From contig WPIO01000126.1 in NCBI GenBank assembly GCA_009760855.2, forward strand, positions 990,001-1,054,000: a DNA stretch of 64,000 nucleotides, given 5' to 3'. This DNA comes from Cristatella mucedo (taxonomy: Eukaryota; Bryozoa; Phylactolaemata; Cristatellidae). Shown here one piece after another: positions 1 to 10,682 of the stretch. A program made the position numbers and the translations under genes. The notes under the pieces are model-generated. The model saw only the letters and a list, made by a program, of their open reading frames with translations, ran no database searches and was not told the origin of the DNA. Within the stretch, counting starts at the first letter, position 1, and each line of letters starts with the position of its first letter.

Positions 1-309
1 AATCGAACTACACTTTGCAAACAGAATAACTAGCCATACTAGACCTGACTTGGGTCGACCATCATTGGCCTTGTGCAAGTGCATCTATGAATGGTTGGTT
101 GCAATTGGCGTTTGAGTTAGATTAGAGCTCGTGTGATGCGAAACGACGGTTACGACGTGCACTAATAATATAAGTTGTAACTTAGTTACTTGGCGCACTT
201 AGAAAACCTTATCTTTCTAGTCGCTTTACATATGCTGTTAAGAAAGTATGATCCTATTGTGGGTGACGACGTGCACCATGTCAGCATGCATGATATGGGG
301 TTTAAGTGG
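1..309. other. Unassigned DNA at window start
   Basis: No long reading frame, tRNA, simple repeat or recognisable transposon end is visible. It may be the diverged 5' continuation of the LINE B copy that becomes recognisable at about 310. Confidence 0.4.
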
Positions 310-1436
310 CAGCATCTACTGAAACTGCTCTCTTCCGTGTAACCAATGACACCGTTTGCAGCAGCGCTGGTCGGAACGCCACCGACCTAGCATAGCTAGA
401 TTTATCAGCTGGCTTCGACACTATTGATTAAGATATCCTAAACGAACGATTGAGAAGAACGATCGGTCTGGCAGATGAGGCACTGGCGTGGTTCAACATG
501 TATGTGCTCGATCGTATTTAATACGCGTCATATGGGGTCAGGTTGTTAGGAGCGTGGTGTGATGACTCAATGTTCGGTCACGACTTGGCCAACACACGCT
601 CGTGACGGTGCTAGTCTCAGCCGACCCACGACGTATGCCGGCGACGCCTGAATCTTGTAACTATGCTAGCTACTTGTGAGCGCTCCGCCAATGCACGTAG
701 GTGTGCCGAAAGCGGCATACCTGCATGCATTGGCAATAAGACAGCAGTGATGACGATTGCTCGTACCTTTAAAGTATCGAGTCTGTATCCGCAATGCAGA
801 CGATTTTATTTAGCAGAAGCGGACGGTTACAGACGTACTCCTAGACAATTTGGCCTAGCTCTTACGTCGGCTCCAAGGCCAAGGCCAATACCCCGAGTCT
901 CGAACAATCACTTGCCCATATCTTAGAGTGCCGGCCTTTTATATGGCATCAGCGATAACCCATCGCATAATCTCGTAATCGCGAATAATCACATAATCTC
1001 ATAATTGCGCGCAATAGCTAAACAGCTTATTTTGGGAGATTTAGCTAGCGCCGCCGTTACGAGATCTCATTCATTAGACAAGTCACCCTTGGAGTTCTTC
1101 AAGGATCCGTCCTCGGCCCTTTGCTGTTCTCCAGTTAAAATCAGCCTCTGGGAAAAGTGATTCGGGCCCACGAAACAGGTTATCACTTTTATGCTGACGG
1201 TACTCAGCTGTATTTGTCATTCAAAGCGTCGTAATCTTCTGCACCGACTGATAGACTGAATGCTTGCCTTGTAAATATTCGACCTTAGATGTCGGCAAAT
1301 TTTCTTAAATTAAACGTCGACTAAAAGGAACTGCTAATCGTAGGACACCCCAAGCGTGTGGATGGACTAATAGAATTAGCTTTTTAAATAGGTGACGCTG
1401 TGGTGCGACCATCACAGTGTGCTTAGAATTTAGCAA
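310..1436 (+). mobile_element. LINE B copy 1, reverse transcriptase remnant, interrupted
   Basis: This is a degenerate non-LTR retrotransposon of the family called LINE B here. It aligns by eye with the copies at 28,040 and 41,395. Conserved pieces are a motif A-like stretch around 395-440 (leucine-serine-glycine-phenylalanine-aspartate-threonine-isoleucine-aspartate), a GSVLGPLLF-like block at about 1105-1135, and a motif C block at about 1190-1215. Motif C reads YADG instead of YADD, so the second catalytic aspartate is gone. Frames are broken by stops and indels. A foreign segment of about 515 bp (548-1063) splits the copy between motif A and the GSVLGP block. It is a dead element of the CR1/Jockey-like group; the exact clade is not determined. 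Confidence 0.65.
548..1063. mobile_element. Unclassified insertion inside LINE B copy 1
   Basis: The LINE B sequence runs to about 547 and resumes at about 1063; in the copy at 41,395 the corresponding bases are contiguous. Part of the insert (about 645-845) resembles 11,486-11,625: shared pieces include a CGCCAATGCACG block, a gcGGcATAC-like block and a TTTATT(T/C)(A/G)GC block in the same order. So it belongs to a dispersed family. No convincing terminal inverted repeat or target duplication could be fixed by eye. Confidence 0.4.
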
Positions 1437-2640
1437 AAGCAATTGCATAATTGCATCTATGTATGCATTTGAGCGACAATAGCAAGGCGATAATAGGCAC
1501 GCGTGGTCATACCTAATAGGCAAGTTAGTAACTGCCGCCAAAACTGCAGACGCATCCGGCTCGGCGGTGAGGCTGAAAGCGGTAAGCGGTTAGATGCCTA
1601 TAAGCAAGTAATTTCTTCCGGACTGCGGTTAAACGACAAACGCCATATGCTTTAAATAGCTCTTAGCTGCTTTGGTTTCCGCGAACCATTGTTTGTAACT
1701 ACTTGGATTTTCGGATGAGAATACTGCAACGGATATAATGTAGCCCTTTCTGTCTGGAGACGAGAATGGTAGACAAGCGATTTTTTTGAGGTTGTCTATC
1801 GGCTTTCCACTGTGGACCACTTACGGAATAGCCGTCATATGCAACCTAACAACCAGTGCACTTTGTGCTTATGCAACACAATGTACGTACGACTACCGAC
1901 CGCGGTTAGATATAGGGAAAGAACCTGGCCACCACGTCTCTCTGGGCAGCGACCGGCAGCATCGAGAGCATGCTACGAGTCTTCATGCGGTCGCCCGCCA
2001 CGTCATCCGTAACGAATCGAGAATCATTTCCACTTTCGTCAGAGTGATGCGGTTGATCGCGCGAGGTGATCTCTCAGCGAGTAGGACTGACGCGCAGTAA
2101 TACCGGCTGAGAAAGTATCGGGGATCAACCTCCAATGGGATTGGGACTCACGAAGTCTTCACAGAGGCAGCTGAAGCGCACTGCCAATAAGCGGCTTAGG
2201 AACTGGGAAGCCAGTTTTCGTGGTAGGAGCGCTCCAAAGATAATGCAGGAATGCCATGTGGACAGGTAAATCAGTTACTTATTTTTGGGGGGAGTGACGG
2301 GTGGGTCCCGAGAACACCGAAAATCTGACACTGGGCCTGCCTTGAATACGATGCCACGGATATGTATCGATTCGCTTATGTCAGAACTAGCGGGAGTAAG
2401 ATTTGATTTCCCGCTACCTGTGCCAGCGAAGAGAGGCGGAGCAATAGCTATATGTATTCACGAAGGGGTGGTAGAGAGGGAGACTGGTCGCAATCAGAAC
2501 GAGCTCGCGGCTGCTTTGTGCGGCTGCTTCCGATGCTGATAAGGCCGTACAACTTGCTGCCAGCTAGAGGGTCCCGCCATAGCCATCTTGGATGCGTTGT
2601 CGCTTTGGCATTGTGGTTTTATTTAATTGATGACACTGTC
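1437..2640. other. Unassigned DNA
   Basis: Only short reading frames with no recognisable domains. No microsatellite or transposon terminus identified. Confidence 0.4.
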
Positions 2641-2659
2641 CCTGATCGCTGTACGAGTG

Positions 2660-2850
2660 GGCTGTGACACTCGATGTGGTAAGCAGCCCAGACGTGCTAT
2701 TTGTGTTTGTTTTGACAAGGGAGTCAGGGGACTCCGGTGGCCGAGAGGGGCGAGGAGAGTTGTGCTTCGCCCTGCTCCGTGTGGAGGGAGAATAAACTGG
2801 TGGTGTTGCTCGTCGGCTAGCGTTCTGCGCCGTTCGTGACGATAATTCAG
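2660..2850 (+). repeat. LTR-like repeat, copy 1 (shared with 15,340-15,490)
   Basis: A GC-rich stretch followed by GCTCCGTG, an AATAAA(C) signal at about 2791-2797, then a TGGTGTTGCTC / CTAGCGTTCTG(C/T) block. The same ordered blocks occur at 15,425-15,480. A GC-rich region with a polyadenylation signal followed by a short conserved 3' end resembles the R-U5 part of an LTR. The 5' boundary and a target duplication were not found. Confidence 0.35.
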
Positions 2851-2900
2851 ACTACAGGCATTGTTTAAACTGGTCAACGTACGGAGAGCCCGTTCCTTAC

Positions 2901-3538
2901 ATCAGGCGATTATAGATGGTGCAAAACTCCGCAGCTAGGCTTTTCTGTGGTGAGCGTCGCAGTTGCCACATCGCACCACTTCTCACCGACCTGCACTCGC
3001 TACCAGTCAAGCAACGGATTGACTTCAAGGTCTTGTCGCTCACTTTTATGTCACTTCATTCTTTGGCTCAAGCCTATCTCTCAGATCTACTCCCCCACCA
3101 GGCCAAGAATCGTACCACCCGCTTCTCGGAATCCAACAGTTTACCAATACCTTGTACAAACCTCAAATCCTGTGGAGACCGTGCATTTAGTTCGTATGCT
3201 CCCAAAGACTGGAACTCCCTCCCGACTTGCCTCAGAACATCCCCTGACTTGACCAAATTTAAAAAGAACTTAAAAACACACCTATTTAGGACAACATTTA
3301 GTGGGTCCTTATGATTCTTCCTTGATGTGCTTATGCGTGCTGACACTGTTCATGCTGCCACTAACCACATTTGCATGCTGACCCTGTATATGTCACCCCT
3401 AACCATGTTATTCATGTTTATCAAGCATGATATTACTCACCATTCAATCGCGCTTCCCTTCGCATCAAATGTAAAGCGCCTAGAAAGAGATTTATTCTCA
3501 GAGGGCGCTTTATTGAGTGCATTATTATTATTATTATC
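2901..3538 (+). mobile_element. LINE A 3' fragment with (ATT)n tail
   Basis: A 5'-truncated copy of LINE A. It carries the C-terminal region after the reverse transcriptase (open frame 2916-3314, containing LVQNSAARL-like and WNSLP motifs and ending in FSGSL), a short 3' untranslated region, the terminal hairpin near 3475-3512 and an ATT repeat at 3521-3538. It starts at nearly the same LINE position as the copy at 6964. Confidence 0.85.
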
Positions 3539-4740
3539 TTACCTTACACTTTGGGTAGTATAAGTAGGGTACATGAGCATGTGTTATGGTGGAGGGTCTA
3601 ATATCAAGCCGACTGGTATTCGACAAGGAGATGCTTGTGAAAACGCACGCGAATGAGTGACTTGAAGTGTGCTGCCGAATCTCAAGACGGGTGCTTTTTA
3701 AGGCTGCTCGAATCTGAAGTCGCTTCAAGGGAATAAAGGTGTTACAGGTTCGGGAAAATAATATAATTTAATTTTGGGGACAGACAACAGTACGCCAGCC
3801 CACCATCATCAGTAATTATACATGCCCCATTTAATGTCCTGCTTGTAATAAGAAAACTTCATGCAAAAGAATGGCGAATGCTAGTTCACAGCAGTTCTGA
3901 GTTAGCGTTAGCTAGGGCCCATTTTAGAGCCCTGACATGGTGATGAAGGACTCCAATAATCCGTTTTTCGCTTTGGGATGTGAAGCTGAATATAAAAGAT
4001 AAGGCAAATTGCATTGAGGTCCTTTTTGTTGACATAAATGACACTTGCACTATAGGGTTTGATCACTTATGTCAAGTAAAGTAGAAATGCAACTCAGAGA
4101 TGCAGATGCGGTTCGATGGGCAATGTTTTGATAAAGATTTTGTTGAAGCAGCTAGTAGTAGTCTGATAATTTGATTTGCGTTTTGAGCTAAACATGCGCT
4201 CGTCAGGGAACAGGGCACCTAGAGCTGAAAGTGGTTCTACAAAACTATGGGAATTCACTCAGGTTATGTACACAGGCGTTTAGATCGATTTTGTGAGGCT
4301 GTGTTTGGGTTGTGTTCCAATATCCTCTGCTTTTCCTGCACGTGTTTGAGCAGCTTAAATGTTTTGTCTGGTGTGATTTGAGGTGCTTGTTCTATCAATT
4401 TAGTTCACGCACCTATGAAGCCCGATATCCGTTGCTTGGATTTCATTTCGTGCGAAATAAAGAACTCTGGAGCTGCCATACATGTTTGTAACACTGCACA
4501 TGAATCATGCTAAAATATCTTCACATAGAACAGCAACACTTTTGTCTGCAGATGTTTTCTACTTTGTTTGCGAACTTAAAAGCCCAGTTTCCTGCTATAA
4601 GTAATGCACACACTGTAGCAAACGATCACCGCATTGACGACATAATACATCAATTCTATCGAGAATTAGCCTGCGAGTTTTTATCTTACCGATCCGCTGA
4701 AGCTGGTAGCAGTCAAAGATATCATTTGTAGCCGTATTTC
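3539..4740. other. Unassigned DNA upstream of the PAN-fibrinogen gene
   Basis: Mostly AT-rich, no recognisable repeat and no supported exon. Any distal promoter of the gene starting at 4895 would lie here. Confidence 0.4.
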
Positions 4741-4894
4741 TCGCCGAGAAGCTTGCAGTGTTGCCGGCGGTCGTTCAGGCGGCCTCTGAAGAGAGCGGTA
4801 CGATACAGTGTTTACAGCCAAGCCAAGGGCAGCCGCAACGACGAGACGATAATTCACGGCTTCCTGTGCACGATAAAGTCACGGCACATGAAAC
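4741..4894 (+). promoter_or_regulatory. Probable 5' leader / proximal promoter of the PAN-fibrinogen gene
   Basis: A locally GC-richer stretch just upstream of the ATG at 4895. The start codon context is AAACATGG, a good Kozak match (A at -3, G at +4). No clear TATA box at a typical distance; the transcription start is not determined. Confidence 0.3.
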
Positions 4895-5273
4895 ATGGCG
4901 GCGTCAGCGAAGGACGTCGTTCTGCTAACTACGTTCGCTGCCGCTTTCTCGGCAGGCTCTGCAGCGTGCAACGGAGGATACTTGTTCCAGGTCTTCAATG
5001 TGCTACCACCAGCGGCTGGCTTCATTGGCTATCCAACTTACTATGGATTTCGACAAAAAATGCGCTGCATTGATCAGTGCAATAGCAGATACACATGCTT
5101 GTCAATGTTCTACAACGAGACATCAGCGACGTGCTATTTGGCTGACCATGTCACTTATGTAGTCAGCCAATCAACCACACGTCTAACCTTCATAGGATGG
5201 AAAACCAGGTGTGACTACAACGGCGAGGTATGTGGATTTCTACCATTAGAGCATAGAGTCTCACTGGTCAATG
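4895..5273 (+). CDS. Exon 1: signal peptide and PAN/Apple-like domain
   Basis: Encodes residues 1-126 plus the first base of codon 127. The N-terminus has a hydrophobic run (about residues 8-22, [11 protein letters not shown]) followed by small residues, typical of a signal peptide cleaved near 22-25. The body has cysteines at 25, 58, 62, 68, 80, 106 and 113. The order C-x3-C-x5-C-x11-C around a CLSMFYN stretch is the PAN_1 core pattern (cysteine, cysteine, then C-(x)-S-(x)-x-Y-N, then C-x-L). One N-glycosylation sequon lies at N74. The donor GTGAGT is at 5274, phase 1. An alternative strong donor GTATGT lies at 5228 (phase 0), but its phase matches no known downstream acceptor. Confidence 0.85.
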
Positions 5274-8200
5274 GTGAGTTAAATTTAAAGGATCGTTTGA
5301 CAATTGATAATCAAGTTGATCCCTAGTATTTATCGCAAACATCCTACTATCGACGGCCGAGCTCTAGCTTTTACTCAGTTGATTCTCTCCCTTTTCTGAA
5401 TTTGCTTTCGGTTAGTACTAGCCTTCTGGTTACTACGCTATAACTATTTTATTCATAAAAAATGAATATTCAATTTTGAATAGGTTTCTAATGTACTGCT
5501 ATAAACACCGGTAGCTTCTCTTGAACGAAAGTTTTTCCTATAAACACAACGTAAGCAATTTTAGTCCTTGTAGAGGCATGTCTTGCACTTGTGTAATTAG
5601 CGCCTTAAAGCACGACAATTAGTTGCTTAAATTAAAATGATGCACGCAGGTATGGCGAGGATAGTAAATCCACAATTAACGACGCTATTACGTTAATAAG
5701 AAAATCCGTACATTTATCTTAAAGCTGTCCATCTCAAAACAGAAGAGGACCATGACCTGTGCCAAGCATCAAGTTCAACTGAATAATGATCAGCTTTGAT
5801 TTTCTTTAATTAATCTAGGTTCTAAGTCTTGTTACAAATAAGAATATTCATGAACGAAATAACAAGCCGTAAAAAAATTGCCACTGAAAAAGTAAGACTA
5901 CATTAAAAAACTGACGGTAGAGGATGGTCACGAATCGTACGAAACCCTCGCTGCATTGAAAGAGCATCCAGATGTAGGACATACAACCACAAATGACAAA
6001 ACTAGGCTGCGAGACTGCTGCCACTCTTTAAGTTAATTTTACGGGGGGTGGGTATAGTTTCTCTTCGCTTACCATCCCATGGCTTTTTGGATGGCGCTTA
6101 TTTTATTTTGGTTTTCGGTGGAAGGTGAATGTGCACAAAATCAGGAATTAATAATGGCCTGGCGCCCGCTAGTCTGTCTACGGAGAGCATGCATCGTTGA
6201 TCAATCATTGTGAGCGTATGACAAGAGTGCTGTCAAAATTTGTTTTGCAATGAATGGATACAAATCTTGACATTAGTTGGCGTTTAAAAAGGGTCCAGAT
6301 ATTTTTTAATGATGGCCATGGTCTTGAGCGGCCAAAGTAGCCATATTTCTACGATCTAAAAAAGGCATTTCGGAGCTGCATATAGTGAATTCGACGGCTG
6401 CTTTTAAGCGCAAGTGCTGCATTTAGCTGCAGAAAATATAATTTTTTAAGTATTTTTACAAGTTTTTCAGGTCTTCTAAGGTATTTCCTGTCAGAATACA
6501 AACGTAGAACACCATTGCATCTATGCCGCATTCTAAAATAATGTCAAGTAACCGTCACAAATAGCCGTACGCCACTCGACAGCGACTTATTAAACAATAC
6601 ACTTTTTAAACAATGCCTGAAAGCGGCTGTATCCAGCTCTTGAGTATCCAGCTCTTTCACGGGCCAGGACAACCAGCTTACACTTCCTCCGCTGACACTT
6701 TGAAATTTCTTACTTGCAATTCGCTGCTTGATATCCTATTTAGAAAATTCCTCATGGACCTATTGAATTTGGATATTTTTGGCCTATATGAGGAAACTGG
6801 AGCCGCGCCACTCCCGAGTTCGTGATAGAATTTAGAGAATTCGTTCTGTGTGAAGTCAGCAGCTTTGGATAGCCAGTTTATAAACCTATTCTCCTGAGTT
6901 TTTATGCATCGGATAGGTTGCCTCGGCCTTAGAGGCCAGATATTCTGTCAATAAAAATGAGCATGTGCGATCAGGCGATTGCAGCTGGTGCAAAACTCTG
7001 CAGCTAGGCTTGTCTGTCGTGAGCGTCTCAGTTGCCACATTACTCCACTTCTCGCCGACCTGCACTGGTTACCAGTCAAGCAACGGATTGACTTCAAGGT
7101 TTTGTCGCTCACTTTTAGGTCTCTTCATTCTATGGCTCCAGCCTATCTTTCAGATATACTACCCCATCAGGCAAAGCATCGTACCACTCGCTTTTCGGAA
7201 TCCAACAGTCTAGAAATACCTCGTACAAACCTTAAATCCTTTGGAGACCGTGCATTTAGCTCGTATGCTCCCACAGCCTGGAACTCCCTCCCGACCTGCA
7301 TCAGAACATCCCCTGACCTGACCACATTTAAAAGAAACTTAAAAACATACCTATTTAGGACAGCATTTAGTGGGTCCTTGTGATTCGTCCTCGATGTGCT
7401 TATGCGTGCTGACACTGTTCATGCTGCCACTAACCACATTTGCATGCTGACCCAGTGCATGTAACCCCTAACCATGTTATTCATTTTGTTTGTTTTTCAA
7501 GCATGATTTTACTTACTAATCTATTGCGTATCACTTTGCAGCAAATGTAAAGCGCCTAGAAAGAGATTAAGTTCTCTGAGGGCGCTTTATCAAGTGCAAT
7601 ATTATTATTATTATTATTACCTATCTTATGTAAATTTGCTTAGAAATTTTCATGCATATCCCTTCCGCCGCTCCTTTGCATTGAAAGGCAGAAAAGCGGC
7701 CGCATTCTGTTTCAGCTGCTACTTCGCCAGCTCTTAGACTTGGATTTTCATGCTATTTGGTGGATTTCAAGACTCGATCTTGGACTAGTATGATAATAAT
7801 AATAATAATAACAAATTTTTAAAACGCCCTCAGAGAACTCGATCTCGCTCTAGGCGTTTACAATTGCTGTAAAGGAAGCACAATCAAATGGTTAGTGGTA
7901 GCATGCTCAATAAACAACAATAACAGCATGGTTAGGAGTGACAAACACAACGTCAGCATGCAAGTGTGGTTAGTGGCAGCATGCAACAGTGTCACCACGC
8001 ATAAGCACATAAAGGGAAAATCACGGGGACCCACTAAATGCTCTCATAAACAGATGCGTTTTTAATTTCTTTTTAAATGTGGACAAGTAAGGAGATGTTG
8101 TGACGCAGATCGGGAATAAGCTTCAGGCTTTAGGAGAAGACGAACTAAAGGCGTGGTCTCCAAAGGATTTGAGGTTCGTACGAGGTATGGTTAAACAGTT

Positions 8201-10620
8201 AGCTTCCGAAAAGCCGGTGGAGCGATGCTTAGCCTGGTGGGACATTAGATCTGATTGGTAGGCTGGAGCCAAAGATTGAAGTGACCTGAAAGTGAGTGAC
8301 AAAACCTTGAAGTCGATCCGTCGCTTGACTGGAAGTCAGTTCAAGCCGGCGAGACGTGGTGAGATGATGGCAACTGCGACACACACTCACGACAGACAAG
8401 CCTAGCTGCAGAGTTTTGCACCTGTTGTAATTGCCTGATTGCACATTCCGGTAGGCCAGCAAGCAGTGAGTTACAGAACTCAAGACGGGATGTCATAAAT
8501 GCATGGACCAATTTAGATGCGGTATCCGTGTCTAAAAAAGCCCACATTTTAGAATTGATATGTAGCTGAAAATAGGCAGAATTGACTGCGTAGCTGATGT
8601 GGCCACCCACTGAAAGGTCACTTCGGAACATGACATCTAGATTTTGTGCATATTCACCTGGAGATGTGCTGGCAGAGTCGATTTTGTGCGTTAGCCTTTC
8701 CAATTCCCAAGTTAGGCTTGGTTTTCCAATAACTAGTAAGTTGGTTCTATTATCATTCAATTTGAGAGAATTTGCTGCAATCCATGGGCGGATGTCATCA
8801 ATACATGCAGCAAAGGAGTTGAGAGAATTCCACGTGCTGGAGGGTTGGGAGAGATCAAAGCAAAGATACAAGTGAGTGCCTTCCGCATAAAAGTGAAAAA
8901 ATAGATTGTGCTGGGCAGTCACATCGGCAAAATTGAGATTATAAACCGTTAAAAGAAGTGGACCACGGAGCACGGAGCCCTGAGGTACCGCATATCTCAG
9001 AGGTTCCTCGGATAATATTTCTCCTTTTTCATCAATACTCTGGAGTCTCCCACTGAAATAGGACCTGAACCATTGCATAGCAGTGCCAGTGATACACATG
9101 CGAGATGAAAGGCGCTCAACAAGAACTTGGCGATCGATAGAACCAAAAGCTGCCTAAAGATCGAGCAAAACAAGCAGAGATACTCTACCTATATCTGGGT
9201 TCCTAAGTAGGTTGGTGCCGATGAAATACAAGATTACGAATATTTATAACGCGACAAATCTAGGTTGACAGCAAGCAGGTACATTTTAAAATGCTGGTAC
9301 ATTTTCAAAATGCTCATTCATTGTATGGAACCGAATTCTGAAGACACCGACTATAAATAATTTGAAGCCAAAGGTCGCTAGCGGTGAGCGAACGCGAAAG
9401 CTTCACAAATCTCAGTTAAATCGCATGAAGTTACATCTACTTTTCAATTTCAAGTCTCGTTCTTCTGTCAAGAACATCGATCCTTATTCATTCATCTTTC
9501 TTTTAGCTGGTGCATCATTTTTTGTTTTCGACCTCAAGTTTGCTTCGAGCTTGGACTGCAGCATAACAGATCCTAAACCTTAATAGAACCCGTTGCAAAA
9601 CACCACTACGCTGACTCATCATAAAAGAAGTCGCGGGCAGATAAAAGATTTTAGACTTGCTGCGCTGGAACTACGGTATTGCATAATCCTCGGCGCTTTG
9701 GGTATTGCCTTCTGATTCGAGCCGAGAACTATTTGACGCTACATCGCGCCGGTATCAGCTGCACCCGAGAATCCACCATTGGCTTATGACCGGCGTATCT
9801 ACTGTTTTACTTTTCTGAGTTGGTGAAAATGTCGGCCCCTCCGATATAGGGCCATAGCTCAAATCAAGAGTGTTGTTTCAAGCTTTTGCAACCCATTCGC
9901 TGTTCCAGAGACGGATGAGGCTGCTACTTCCCGCTGAGTAGTCACTGTGAGTGTACAGCAGCCCGAAGGACTTTGTGCTTCTACTTTGTCGGCACAAGAT
10001 GTGCAGGTGCTCGTCGCGGCCAGTCCTCCCGAGCGCTATCAGTCACCAGACTTGGAAGAATTTCAGCCCGTCATTCATTACTTCCTTTCGGAGCCCCGCG
10101 ATGGGCTCTTTCTGTGAAAGAAGATTTTTTTAAACGGGGTAGGAAACTGCAAGGTCTTTCACAGCTCGCAAATCGGCTGCTTAGTAGATCGGCTAAGAGT
10201 GACCGCTGAGCTCACACAGCGGAGCAAAGAAAGAAAAAGCAGCCAAAGTCCCACCTCTTCGAAAGATCGTGCTGGTAGAGATAGAGCTCGCCCTTTCCTC
10301 TACCGGCCAGCATCCGCCAGTCGCGCTGGCACGCTTGATGATGTCGCGTTGGCGTTCATATCATAGTAAGGGCTAGGGCCAGAAATTGGTATTCAAAAGC
10401 GTGAGTCTGACTAAAAAAATGAAAAAATATTATGACGAAAATTTAAGAACTAGAATACCATAAGAAGAAGCACAGAAAACATATGGTTGCTTGATTAGCG
10501 GAAGCTTGCTCTCCTTTCTCTAATCGTAGTAGCTAGTTATCTGTTTCCATCCATCTTTAGATGAAAAAGAGAACCGATACATGCCAATCAAAGACAGAGA
10601 GTGACAGAAGAGAGACCGAG

Positions 10621-10682
<62 letters not shown>

